From assembly GCF_900142015.1 (NCBI RefSeq), contig NZ_FQZN01000015.1, forward strand, positions 84,080 to 148,079: DNA of 64,000 nucleotides, written 5' to 3'. Position 1 is the first letter of the stretch; every line of letters starts with the position of its first letter. Origin of the DNA: Bacteroides stercorirosoris (lineage in GTDB: Bacteria > Bacteroidota > Bacteroidia > Bacteroidales > Bacteroidaceae). This document shows positions 52,505 through 61,680 of the stretch, in pieces. Position numbers and translations under genes: made by a program. The notes under the pieces were generated by a model, which ran no database searches, was not told the origin of the DNA, and was given only the letters and a program-made list of their open reading frames with translations.

Positions 52505-54805
52505 CTAGTGAAGGGTGAATAAAGCCTTATTCACATTGCGACTGTCAGTACCTATCATCACTTCAAAGTCACCCGGTTCGCACACAAAATCCAGATTGTA
52601 GTTGTAGAACTTCAGCATATCAGACGTTATCTTAAAAGATACTTGTCTCGCTTCACCAGCTTTCAGGAAGATTTTCTCAAAACCTTTCAGTTCTTTCACC
52701 GGACGGGTTACACTGCCCACAAGGTCGCGGATGTAAAGCTGCACCACTTCAGCACCATCACGCTTTCCGGTATTGGTCACCGTTACGGTGGCTGTGATTT
52801 CGCCGTTAATGTTCATGGACGATTGATCCAATGTAATGTCACTGTAAGAGAAAGTAGTGTAGCTCAAACCATATCCGAACGGATAGAGCGGTTCATTATC
52901 AACATCCAGATAGTTGCTGCGGAACTTCTGGAACCATTTGCCTTCCGCCAGAGGACGACCGGTATTCTTATGGTTATAGAACAAAGGAATCTGCCCCACA
53001 TTTTTCGGGAAAGTCATCGTCAGTTTGCCACTCGGGGTTACATTACCGAACAATACATCGCCAATGGCAAGGGCGGCTTCACTACCACCAAACCATACAT
53101 TCAGGATGGCGGGCACATTTTCCTGTTCCCAGTTCAACACCAAAGGACGGCCGGTGAACAATACCAATACTACCGGTTTACCGGTTTTCAGTAATTCCTG
53201 CAAAAGCACACGTTGCGTATCCGGCATTCCAAGGTCTGTACGGCAACTGCTTTCGCCACTCATCTCAGAAGATTCGCCCAGGGCGGCAACAATTACATCC
53301 GACTTGGCTGCCACAGCGAGAGCCTCATCCAGTAGTTCTTTGTCCGTACGGTTGTCACGGTGCAAAGTGCGTCCAAACATGGTGGCACGTTCTTCATATT
53401 CGGCATCGCTCATCAGGTTGCTGCCTTTTGCCGTAAGAATCCTGGCTTTGCTGCCTACCACATCTTTCAGTCCTTCAATCAGCGAAGGGTATTTATTCAT
53501 CACGGCAGCCACGCTCCACGTACCCGGCATGTTGCTACGGCTATCCGCCAAAGGTCCTACTACCGCAATCGTTCCTTTCTTTGCCAGTGGAAGCACATTG
53601 CCTTCATTCTTCAACAGTACAAAACTTTCCGAAGCTGTTTTGCGGGCAATGGCACGGTGCTCTTTGGTGAAGACTTCTTTCTTCGGACGAGTTACATCGC
53701 AATACTTATAAGGATTATCAAAAAGACCAAGTTTGTACTTAGCTTCCAGAATGCGGCGGCAAGCGGCATCGACAGCCTTTATGGAAACCTTGCCTTCTTC
53801 CAGAGACTTCTTAAGGGTACTCGTGAAAGCATCGCTCACCATATCCATATCGACACCTGCATTCAGCGCCAGGGCGGCAACTGCCTGTGTATCACCCATA
53901 CCGTGGTCCGTCATTTCGGTGATGCCGGTGTAATCCGTCACTACGAATCCGCCAAAGCCCCATTGCTTGCGGAGTACATCCGTCATCAGCCATTTATTTC
54001 CGGTGGCCGGCACTCCGTCCACTTCGTTGAACGAAGCCATAACGCTACCCACACCTTCTTCTACAGCCGCCTGATAAGGTAGCATATATTCATTGAACAT
54101 ACGCTGATGGCTCATATCCACCGTATTATAATCACGTCCGGCTTCCGGTGCGCCATACAAGGCAAAGTGCTTCACGCAAGCCATGATTTCATTATTGCGG
54201 CTCATATCTTTTCCCTGATAACCGCGTACCATGGCGCGTGCAATTGCCGCTCCCAGGAAAGGGTCTTCGCCGTTACCTTCGCTGACACGTCCCCAACGGG
54301 CATCACGGGAAACATCCACCATCGGACTGAATGTCCAGCAAATACCGTCGGCACTGGCTTCAATGGCAGCGATACGCGCAGATTCTTCAATGGCTTCCAT
54401 ATCCCACGTGCATGACAGACCCAAAGGTATAGGGAATACAGTTTCGTATCCATGAATGACATCCATACCAAACAGAAGGGGAATACCGAGGCGGCTCTCT
54501 TCAATCGCCTGTTTCTGCACGTCGCGGATGCGTTCCACCCCTTTCAGGTTGAAAAGGCCGCCCACTTCACCGGCGCGGATACGTTTGGCCACATTACTGC
54601 TCTTGGCCTGGCCGGTAGTAATCTCACCCGTCACCGGAAGGTTCAACTGGCCTATTTTCTCTTCGAGGGTCATCTTCTTCATCAGGTCGTCGATGAAGCG
54701 GTCCATGTCTAAAGGAGATTTCTGTGCTTGTACACCAACAGATACAAACATCAATAACATTAAAAACAATTGTAACTTAAGGGATAAATGTTTCATGCTT
54801 TTCAT
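52505..54805 (-). CDS. GH3 family beta-glucosidase
   Basis: 766 residues with a signal peptide (LKLQLFLMLLMFVSVGVQAQ); ATG at 54796 is an alternative start. The TIM barrel has the nucleophile Asp in GFVVTDYTGI and KHFALYGAPEAGRDY; the sandwich domain has GESSEMSGESSCRTD near the acid/base, and a fibronectin-like domain closes the C-terminus. GH3 enzymes remove terminal beta-linked glucose; with two GH144 partners a beta-1,2-glucosidase acting on sophoro-oligosaccharides is likely. 257 bases upstream of SusC, with its own start region. Confidence 0.93.
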   Translation of the reverse strand: MKSMKHLSLKLQLFLMLLMFVSVGVQAQKSPLDMDRFIDDLMKKMTLEEKIGQLNLPVTGEITTGQAKSSNVAKRIRAGEVGGLFNLKGVERIRDVQKQAIEESRLGIPLLFGMDVIHGYETVFPIPLGLSCTWDMEAIEESARIAAIEASADGICWTFSPMVDVSRDARWGRVSEGNGEDPFLGAAIARAMVRGYQGKDMSRNNEIMACVKHFALYGAPEAGRDYNTVDMSHQRMFNEYMLPYQAAVEEGVGSVMASFNEVDGVPATGNKWLMTDVLRKQWGFGGFVVTDYTGITEMTDHGMGDTQAVAALALNAGVDMDMVSDAFTSTLKKSLEEGKVSIKAVDAACRRILEAKYKLGLFDNPYKYCDVTRPKKEVFTKEHRAIARKTASESFVLLKNEGNVLPLAKKGTIAVVGPLADSRSNMPGTWSVAAVMNKYPSLIEGLKDVVGSKARILTAKGSNLMSDAEYEERATMFGRTLHRDNRTDKELLDEALAVAAKSDVIVAALGESSEMSGESSCRTDLGMPDTQRVLLQELLKTGKPVVLVLFTGRPLVLNWEQENVPAILNVWFGGSEAALAIGDVLFGNVTPSGKLTMTFPKNVGQIPLFYNHKNTGRPLAEGKWFQKFRSNYLDVDNEPLYPFGYGLSYTTFSYSDITLDQSSMNINGEITATVTVTNTGKRDGAEVVQLYIRDLVGSVTRPVKELKGFEKIFLKAGEARQVSFKITSDMLKFYNYNLDFVCEPGDFEVMIGTDSRNVNKALFTLH

Positions 54806-54914
54806 TCTTTATTATTATTGGAGAAAAATGATTTCCCTGCAAATAAAGGGAAAGACCTTCAAACTCTTATAATCCGATGCTACAACAAAAGTACCTTTAG
54901 GGCAGATTATAAAA

Positions 54915-54943
54915 AAAGGAAGTACTATTTTAGTACTTCCTTT
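54915..54943 (-). terminator. Terminator of the regulator gene
   Basis: AAAGGAAGTACTA and TAGTACTTCCTTT form a 13-bp stem with a 3-base loop. On the minus strand it is followed by a run of seven Ts, 24 bases past the regulator stop. Confidence 0.85.
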
Positions 54944-54966
54944 CACTTTATCAAGCTAAGGGTCAG

Positions 54967-57804
54967 CTACTTAAAGTTTATCATAAAATCCGTCAGACTA
55001 TCTTCCTGAGACAGGTTGAACTTCTTGCGCAGGCGGTATCTTGCCGCATCCACTCCACGTATCGAGATGTTCAGTAGCTTCGCAATCTCCTTCGTCGGCA
55101 GGTTCAGGCGAAGTAAAGCGCAGAAGCGCAAGTCGCCCGATGTCAGGTCAGGATACTGCTGTTTCAGGTTTCGGAAGAAGTTCTCGTGTATCCGGTCGAA
55201 GTTGGCCTGAAACATGTTCCAATTCTCTTCGTCCGAAACGATGTTGTTATTCACCAAAGCGAGCAGTTTATCCAGGTTCTTCCGTGTGTACTGCCCGGAC
55301 AACTTTTGCTGCTGTATCTCTTCCTTCAAGGAGTTCAGGAACTCCTGATGGGCGATATTAGTCATTACCACTCCCGACAACTCCTTGCTCTTGAAACGCA
55401 GGTCCGCTTCAAGTTGCTCTTTCTCGAGTTCGATAATCTTCTTCTCTTGCTGTTCAATCTCGGCCTGATGGGCTATGCGCTGTTGTTCAATCACGCGGTC
55501 TTTCTTCTTCTTCACGGACTGGTAAACGATGTATTGCAACAACAGTAACAGAATCAGTCCGGCAAGCACATAGCCACTGATAGCCCAGTAGGACAGGTAC
55601 CAAGGTCTTAATATGACAAAAGGAAGTGTTGTCGACGCCAGAATCTGGTTTCCATCATATACTTCCGCTTTGAAGACGTAAGAACCAAAAGGCAAACGGG
55701 TATATTTCTTCTCCAAACTACGCTCGTTATCAACCCATTGGTCGTTAAGCCCCTCCAGCTTGTACCTAACCTTATAGGTATAGTTATTATAAACCGGATA
55801 ACACAAAGAGAAACACACCGTACTGAACTCCGCCTCTATCTTGTTTTCTTCTTGCACGGACAGTTGTTTTTTCTTTCCCGTCCATTCAGCCTCCACCGTG
55901 ATGCCCGAAACCCATAAAGAACGCTTAACGGAAGATTTATATAACAGGGAACTATCTGCGTCAATGCGGGCAATGGCATTATTCAGGCAGAGATAAGAGC
56001 TTTTGCTACCCTTGTCATAAACCATCGCCGCCCTTTCTTCTATCGACAGGCCCTCGAACAAAGAGAATGGAATCCGATGTTCAACCTGAAAGACATTCAT
56101 CTCACACTTCACCAGATAGGCCATCCGGCCACTGACAAACCAATACATATTACCACCCGCATGGCTCACATCGTTTATTCCTTTCAGTTCCGACAATTGT
56201 TCGTTCATCACCTCATACGGGATGATTGAATCCGTCATATCTTCATAAGTATAGAATGCCTTTCCATTTGAAAAGACCACCCGGCCGTTAATCTTAAAGA
56301 GAGAGAAATTCCCGTCCTTCACATCTCCCAGCTCCATATACATTTTGAGATCTTCCACCCTCTTCAAGTCCGGGCTGATTCGTAAACGAAACAGTCCTTT
56401 CCGCAAATGCTTTACCCAGATATTCCCCCGGTGGTCCATTTCTATGCCCCGCACCATATGGGTAAACCCGCCCAATGAATTCAAAAAGCTCCAGATACCG
56501 GAAGCATTCTCCTTATACAGATTCAGAAACGTATAAGTTCCCTGCAATAGCAACGGACGTCCTTCATGGTAGATTTCCCTCATGCACATCGCCCCCCTTA
56601 CGTCCGAAATCAATGATGCCTGCAAACCTGCTATCTGAAAAGTACCTTTATTATGCCCGCAGAGAATCTGGTTTCCCCACTCTCCGACGTACCATGCCTG
56701 TTCTTCCAGTCCGGGAACAAGTTCCAGCTTTCCATTTTCCATCCGGTAGAGTCCTTGGTTGGAGGCCACATAAGCCTCATCTTTCTTCACCAGTACATCA
56801 TAAATCATACCAATCTTCCGGTAAGGGGGTTCATAATAATATACCAAAGAGTTATTTAATATGTAAGCTATTCCTTCGTCCAAGGCTACCCAGACATTAT
56901 TATCGGCATCGCAATAAAGCCCCAGGACCGTGTTATTCTGCAAGCGACTATCCGTGTTTTCCTTCCAGAGCAACCGCCCCTTTTTGTCTATCGCATAAAC
57001 TCCGTTGGATATGGTACCGATGATATAGCAACTGTCTTTCGTCATCACTGCCCGGTTAACGGTGTACTTCTCCAATTCTGCATCACATTCCGTATGCCAC
57101 TTCACTACCTTTCCATGCTGATAAATGAAGCCGCCACTATTCCGGGTCAGCAGCAAAGCGCCGTCATCATACGGAAGTCCTGCCATGACATCACTGTCGC
57201 CCAGCAGCTTCCGGTCAATCAGGTGTTCAAATCCATCGTTTATAAAGATAGAAAGCCCCTCATTTATCAGTTGGGAATAAAAAGTATCACCTACCTGAAA
57301 CAGGTTTAGTGGAAGTGATTTCGTGCGGATACCTCTCACGGTATGTCCGTCGTAAATGAATAGCGAACCAAAGGACTGGAACACAATCTCGTCCCGCACC
57401 GGCACAATACTCCAGATTTCATCATTCTGAAACCGGAAGTCTTTCACTTTATCCTTCAATGAATGGTATACAAGACTATCTAACGAATCACGTTCAAAGT
57501 AACCGAACTCTTCAAAAGAGCCCACAAATATCTTTCCGTCCTCGCCAATGTACACAGCACGCACAATATTCTTAGTAGGCAACTCATGCAGTTCCCACCT
57601 GCTCCCGTCAAACTCCAACAAGCCTTTGTTGTTACCAATATATATGATTCCCCTCTCATCTTGGGCAATAGACCAATTCTGGATTCCTGCATTATAATCG
57701 GATACGGAATAACTTCTCACGATAGGAGAGAACGGAATAGAAGAACCTCGTGATAAACTACTAAATAGAGAAAAGACACAAAATAATAGCAGGGTTGTTC
57801 TCAT
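54967..57804 (-). CDS. Periplasmic-sensing membrane regulator: beta-propellers, Y_Y_Y and HTH
   Basis: 945 residues from ATG at 57804 (MRTTLLLFCVFSLFSSLSRG signal); an ATG at 57834 sits on the promoter. Residues about 40-620 are propeller-like repeats (SIAQDERGIIYIGNNKGLLEFDG-type and NVWVALDEGIAY); about 660-740 is a Y_Y_Y domain (YKLEGLNDQWVDNE, LPFGSYVFKAEVYDG); one helix (WAISGYVLAGLILLLLLQYI); a coiled coil; and a LuxR-like HTH (LNLPTKEIAKLLNISIRGVDAARYRLRKKF). It lacks the kinase and receiver domains of hybrid two-component regulators. Its position beside the SusCD operon makes it the likely activator. Confidence 0.92.
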   Translation of the reverse strand: MRTTLLLFCVFSLFSSLSRGSSIPFSPIVRSYSVSDYNAGIQNWSIAQDERGIIYIGNNKGLLEFDGSRWELHELPTKNIVRAVYIGEDGKIFVGSFEEFGYFERDSLDSLVYHSLKDKVKDFRFQNDEIWSIVPVRDEIVFQSFGSLFIYDGHTVRGIRTKSLPLNLFQVGDTFYSQLINEGLSIFINDGFEHLIDRKLLGDSDVMAGLPYDDGALLLTRNSGGFIYQHGKVVKWHTECDAELEKYTVNRAVMTKDSCYIIGTISNGVYAIDKKGRLLWKENTDSRLQNNTVLGLYCDADNNVWVALDEGIAYILNNSLVYYYEPPYRKIGMIYDVLVKKDEAYVASNQGLYRMENGKLELVPGLEEQAWYVGEWGNQILCGHNKGTFQIAGLQASLISDVRGAMCMREIYHEGRPLLLQGTYTFLNLYKENASGIWSFLNSLGGFTHMVRGIEMDHRGNIWVKHLRKGLFRLRISPDLKRVEDLKMYMELGDVKDGNFSLFKINGRVVFSNGKAFYTYEDMTDSIIPYEVMNEQLSELKGINDVSHAGGNMYWFVSGRMAYLVKCEMNVFQVEHRIPFSLFEGLSIEERAAMVYDKGSKSSYLCLNNAIARIDADSSLLYKSSVKRSLWVSGITVEAEWTGKKKQLSVQEENKIEAEFSTVCFSLCYPVYNNYTYKVRYKLEGLNDQWVDNERSLEKKYTRLPFGSYVFKAEVYDGNQILASTTLPFVILRPWYLSYWAISGYVLAGLILLLLLQYIVYQSVKKKKDRVIEQQRIAHQAEIEQQEKKIIELEKEQLEADLRFKSKELSGVVMTNIAHQEFLNSLKEEIQQQKLSGQYTRKNLDKLLALVNNNIVSDEENWNMFQANFDRIHENFFRNLKQQYPDLTSGDLRFCALLRLNLPTKEIAKLLNISIRGVDAARYRLRKKFNLSQEDSLTDFMINFK

Positions 57805-57831
57805 AGACGTTGCTTTACGGTAATCTTTAAG

Positions 57832-57839
57832 CAAAGGTA
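57832..57839 (-). promoter_or_regulatory. -7 box of the regulator gene
   Basis: TACCTTTG on the minus strand matches TAnnTTTG, 28 bases before the chosen ATG. Confidence 0.55.
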
Positions 57840-57855
57840 GAAGTTTCTATCTAAA

Positions 57856-57921
57856 AAACGGGTAAATCTGCCGATTATCTTTAAAGAAAAGAGAAAAGAT
57901 AATCGACGGATTTACCCGTTT
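57856..57921 (-). terminator. Long terminator hairpin after the S41 protease gene
   Basis: About 26 bp of stem (aacgggtaaatc and cgattatcttt arms, two G-T pairs) with a short loop; on the minus strand it ends in a run of Ts. It isolates the protease-kinase transcript from the regulator gene. Confidence 0.85.
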
Positions 57922-57933
57922 ATGGCATTATAA

Positions 57934-59607
57934 TCAGTTCTTTGCAAGCGGAGCGCTCAGCATCTCCTTGTATTTCGCAGGATCGCCCAGCACCTTCACG
58001 GCTTCATTCAGATCATCGTCATCCTTCAACTGCTGGATGATGCCGCCACGTTGGAAATAATAACGCTTGATAATGTCCTGTGCAATCATATTCTTGATAT
58101 CTTTTGAGAAGTAATCAAGGTCGCGGTCCAGATTGTGGGTCAGCTTCTGTTCAAGAGCCTTGAACTCATCGGAGGCATCTTTCATATACCCTTCAAATTC
58201 GGCCATTTCCTTCAGACTCTTCAATATCTTTTCGCTCTGCTGGTCATACTTGAAGTCGGCTTTCTTCACCGTCTCCTTGAACTCGGCATAATCGGCATCA
58301 GTCACCTCAAAGTTCTCGGGAGAAGCTATCGTGGGATGCTTCAGGCAATACTGTGTTGCATAATTGAATATCAGATTATCATTGACCAGATAGAACAGGA
58401 TATTCGGCAGTTTCTCCTGTTCCACTGCCACGTCCGGTGTCACACCGCCACCATCGCGCACTTCACGTCCGGCAGCCGTATGGAATACGGTGGTCAGACT
58501 GTCGGGAACACGACCTGCACTTCCATCGGGATTACGATGCTTGTAGTCTATAGCCTGTACGCAACGTCCGCTGGGGATATAATATTTAGAAGTGGTTATT
58601 TTCATCGTACCGCCATAAGGCAACGTGCGAGGCACCTGTACCAGACCTTTTCCGAAAGTACGGTTACCTACAATCACTGCCCGGTCGTAATCCTGCAAAG
58701 CACCTGCAAGGATTTCAGAAGCGGAAGCTGTACCGCTATTCACCAACACTGCCAAAGGAATATCCGTATCCAGAGGTTCACGCAACGTCTTATAGCTATT
58801 GCTGGCTTGCTTAATCTTCCCCTTCGTCGTTACAATCATCTTGCCACGGGGCAGGAAGAAATTAGCTATCTCCACAGCTTCCTCCAATAGGCCACCACCA
58901 TTGTTACGCAAGTCGATTACCAATGAAGTGATGCCCTGTTTCTTCAAATCCAGGAAAGCCTTTTTGAATTCCTTGGAAGGATTGCCGGAGAAAGTGCTCA
59001 GACTGATATAGCCCACATTATTATCCAACTTCCCATAATAAGGTATGAACGGTAACTGGATGCTCTTACGGACAACTGTAAAATCCAGAGGCTTCGTTTC
59101 CCCGGGACGCTCCACCTTCAATTGAAAGCTCGTACCTACCTGGCCGCGCAGTATCTTGCTCACATCCGTATTCCCCGCCAGGTCTTTCCCGTCTATCTCA
59201 AGCAAGATATCACCGGCTTTCAATCCCACTTCCGCAGCAGGCATATTCTCGTAAGGTTCCACAATCACCGTACGTTTCAGCTTCGGCTCATAGCGAATGA
59301 TGGAACCTATACCTCCATACGAGCCTTTCAGCATCTGCTCCAGTTCGCTGCGGTCTTCTTCAGGATAATATTCCGTGTAAGGGTCCAATGAATAAAGCAT
59401 CGCATCGATACCCTCGCGTACAGTCTTGTTGGGATCCAGTGTATCCACATAGAACATATCCAGCTCCTTCACTATGGAATTGAATATATCCAAGTTCTTC
59501 GCAATCTGGAAATTGCGGCTGTCGCCACTCTTAAAACTAAAAAAGACGACCGCACCTACTACCAGAACCGAGGCAGTTATCCAGCGCATTTTCAGAAATC
59601 TCTTCAT
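57934..59607 (-). CDS. S41 family C-terminal processing protease
   Basis: 557 residues with an N-terminal signal anchor (MRWITASVLVVGAVVFFSF). A PDZ domain (EVGLKAGDILLEIDGKDL) precedes the protease core with catalytic Ser in VNSGTASASEILAG and Lys in FGKGLVQ. These periplasmic proteases trim C-termini of envelope proteins. The start is 10 bases after the PfkB kinase stop, so they are co-transcribed. Confidence 0.94.
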   Translation of the reverse strand: MKRFLKMRWITASVLVVGAVVFFSFKSGDSRNFQIAKNLDIFNSIVKELDMFYVDTLDPNKTVREGIDAMLYSLDPYTEYYPEEDRSELEQMLKGSYGGIGSIIRYEPKLKRTVIVEPYENMPAAEVGLKAGDILLEIDGKDLAGNTDVSKILRGQVGTSFQLKVERPGETKPLDFTVVRKSIQLPFIPYYGKLDNNVGYISLSTFSGNPSKEFKKAFLDLKKQGITSLVIDLRNNGGGLLEEAVEIANFFLPRGKMIVTTKGKIKQASNSYKTLREPLDTDIPLAVLVNSGTASASEILAGALQDYDRAVIVGNRTFGKGLVQVPRTLPYGGTMKITTSKYYIPSGRCVQAIDYKHRNPDGSAGRVPDSLTTVFHTAAGREVRDGGGVTPDVAVEQEKLPNILFYLVNDNLIFNYATQYCLKHPTIASPENFEVTDADYAEFKETVKKADFKYDQQSEKILKSLKEMAEFEGYMKDASDEFKALEQKLTHNLDRDLDYFSKDIKNMIAQDIIKRYYFQRGGIIQQLKDDDDLNEAVKVLGDPAKYKEMLSAPLAKN

Positions 59608-59617
59608 ATCTTACTTA

Positions 59618-60598
59618 TTATAATTCACTGATTTTCGTTTTAATATCTTCCCACCATTCGGCCGGCATCTCAGCGCCAATCACCCGGATGATGTTTCCCG
59701 ATAAAATAGAACCAGTCTTGCCGCATTTCTCCAATGAGTGTCCGCAAGTCAGTCCGTACAGGAAGCCGGCGGCAAAATAATCACCTGCACCGGTAGTGTC
59801 TATCACTCTATCCACCGCAACAGCATCCACATGCACTTCTTCCGTACCCTTACGGATGAGTGACCCCTTGGCTCCCATCTTCACAATAGCGATGCTGCAC
59901 ATTTTGGCAATGATGCCCAGTGCTTCCTGCGGCTCTTTACCGGTAAACGCCTTTGCCTCTTCTTCATTGGCAAACACAATATCCACATACTTGTTTATCA
60001 ATAAAGAGAAGAATTCATGGTCTTGCTCCACGATATTATAACTTGCCATGTCCAGACAGACCTGTAATCCGGCCTCCTTAGCCAACTCTATGGCACGAAG
60101 TATCATGTCGTGGTCCTGCACCAGATAACCTTCAATGAACAAATAAGTATATCCTTTGAACATCTCCCGCGAAAGTTCTTCAGCCTTCAATGTAGCGGCA
60201 GCACCCAGATACGTACCGAATGTGCGCTCCCCGTCAGGCGATATAAAAGTAGAAGCTACTCCCGAAGGCAGTTCGGTTGAGACTAACAGATTCGCTTCCG
60301 TTCCCCGTTCCAGCAAGCTCTCCCTATAAAACTTTCCGTAAGTGTCATTACTGACTTTGCCGATGAAACCTGTTCCTGCACCCAGACATGCCAATCCGCG
60401 GATCGCATTACCGGCAGACCCGCCCGTTGCAAGCTGAGTCTCCATCTGGCTGAAACATTCATTAATTATCTGCAGTTTATTCTCATCAATCAGAGTCATG
60501 CTCCCCTTGGGCAAATCCATTTCTTTTAGAAGATGGTCATCGTTTAGAGTAGCAAGAACATCAACAAGGGCGTTGCCCATACCAATTATTTTGTCCAT
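59618..60598 (-). CDS. PfkB family carbohydrate/adenosine kinase
   Basis: 326 residues from MDKIIGMGNALVDV at 60598. The PfkB signatures are GGSAGNAIRGLACLGAG near the N-terminus and DTTGAGDYFAAGFLYGL with the catalytic Asp near the C-terminus. Bacteroidetes members of this type resemble adenosine or 2-keto-gluconate kinases; the substrate is not clear. Leads the two-gene operon with the S41 protease. Confidence 0.92.
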   Translation of the reverse strand: MDKIIGMGNALVDVLATLNDDHLLKEMDLPKGSMTLIDENKLQIINECFSQMETQLATGGSAGNAIRGLACLGAGTGFIGKVSNDTYGKFYRESLLERGTEANLLVSTELPSGVASTFISPDGERTFGTYLGAAATLKAEELSREMFKGYTYLFIEGYLVQDHDMILRAIELAKEAGLQVCLDMASYNIVEQDHEFFSLLINKYVDIVFANEEEAKAFTGKEPQEALGIIAKMCSIAIVKMGAKGSLIRKGTEEVHVDAVAVDRVIDTTGAGDYFAAGFLYGLTCGHSLEKCGKTGSILSGNIIRVIGAEMPAEWWEDIKTKISEL

Positions 60599-60614
60599 TT
60601 CGATATTTTTTTTG

Positions 60615-60653
60615 CAAAGATATTGCATATTTCAAAATATCCTATTACTTTTG
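60615..60653. promoter_or_regulatory. Back-to-back promoters of the tRNA-Asn pair and the PfkB kinase
   Basis: Plus strand: TTG at 60623-60625, 20 bases, TACTTTTG at 60646-60653, a full consensus before the tRNAs. Minus strand: TATCTTTG at 60622-60615 is the kinase -7 box. The two nearly abut. Confidence 0.65.
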
Positions 60654-60678
60654 CACCGCATTTGAGAAAAAACAACAT

Positions 60679-60752
60679 TCTTCCTTAGCTCAGTCGGTTA
60701 GAGCATCTGACTGTTAATCAGAGGGTCCTTGGTTCAAGTCCAAGAGGAAGAG
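60679..60752 (+). tRNA. tRNA-Asn (GTT), copy 1
   Basis: 74 bases. Acceptor TCTTCCT pairs with AGGAAGA; D stem GCTC/GAGC; anticodon loop CTGTTAA with GTT; T stem CTTGG/CCAAG with loop TTCAAGT. CCA is not encoded. Confidence 0.96.
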
Positions 60753-60774
60753 CGAAAGAAAATCAGATGCATAT

Positions 60775-60848
60775 TCTTCCTTAGCTCAGTCGGTTAGAGC
60801 ATCTGACTGTTAATCAGAGGGTCCTTGGTTCAAGTCCAAGAGGAAGAG
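60775..60848 (+). tRNA. tRNA-Asn (GTT), copy 2
   Basis: Identical to copy 1 over all 74 bases, 22 bases downstream, and followed by a hairpin terminator. The pair is one transcript. Confidence 0.96.
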
Positions 60849-60850
60849 CA

Positions 60851-60881
60851 AAAAGGTTCGTCATTGCGGCGAACCTTTTTT
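60851..60881 (+). terminator. Terminator of the tRNA-Asn transcript
   Basis: AAAAGGTTCG pairs with CGAACCTTTT around a 9-base loop, followed by Ts. Confidence 0.85.
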
Positions 60882-60959
60882 GTTTTCTATAAAAACCACT
60901 TCATTTATTACTGCACTTTTTAAGGAAATCCAGAAGGAAGCAAGGGCGTTTAGTATTAT

Positions 60960-61664
60960 TTAACTATCCGCCACAGCCAAGGTCAGCACACTAATGCGTA
61001 TTCCGGCCACTTCGCAGAAAACATCGGCACAAGCGGTAGTCGTGGAACCGGTGGTCAGCACATCATCTATTATCAATACATGCTTTCCCGTGAAGTACTC
61101 CGGATGGTGCAACCGGAAGATGCCGTCTACATTTTCCCAACGCTCATAAACCGATTTATGCGTCTGTGTATCTGTATTCTTTTCACGTACTACCGAAGAA
61201 ATATCCACCGGGATTCCCGATACCTGAGATACTCCGCGGGCAATCCACTCACTTTGATTATATCCGCGGGCTTTCCGCTTCCGGGGGTGCAAAGGGACGG
61301 GGATGATGACATCAATATCTTTAAAAAAATCCGTTGCCGATAATTCCGCTGCCATGAAACGCCCCATAGTCGCCCCCAGTTCCTTTTTCCCGCCATACTT
61401 GAACTGATGGAGAATCCGGCGGAAATCCCCTCCTTTACGATAGAAGAAGTAAGAAGTGGCACGCTCCAGAGGAAACTTCCCCCAAAACATACGCTCCACA
61501 GGATTTTCTTTCACTTTATGATAATTAGTACGTGGCATATCCATGTTGCAACGGGTGCAAATAGTCTCTTCACTTTCTATAAGCGGTGCTCCGCAAACCA
61601 CACAATAGCGTGGGAAAAAGAGATGGAACAAAGGTCCCAACCAGCTTTTCATAGTATTTTTCAT
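60960..61664 (-). CDS. ComF family phosphoribosyltransferase-like protein
   Basis: 234 residues. The N-terminal zinc finger-like part has CVVCGAPL and CTRC; the C-terminal half has the PRPP-binding motif HVLIIDDVLTTGSTTTACA. ComF takes part in single-strand DNA uptake in competent bacteria; in Bacteroidetes the role is unproved. It follows the inositol monophosphatase family gene by 16 bases on the same strand. Confidence 0.92.
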   Translation of the reverse strand: MKNTMKSWLGPLFHLFFPRYCVVCGAPLIESEETICTRCNMDMPRTNYHKVKENPVERMFWGKFPLERATSYFFYRKGGDFRRILHQFKYGGKKELGATMGRFMAAELSATDFFKDIDVIIPVPLHPRKRKARGYNQSEWIARGVSQVSGIPVDISSVVREKNTDTQTHKSVYERWENVDGIFRLHHPEYFTGKHVLIIDDVLTTGSTTTACADVFCEVAGIRISVLTLAVADS

Positions 61665-61680
61665 CGGGTAATCTTATTTA

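Noticed and set aside
53025..54082. Long antisense frames opposite the GH3 gene
   Set aside because: Overlap a clear enzyme gene over its full catalytic region; typical codon shadow.
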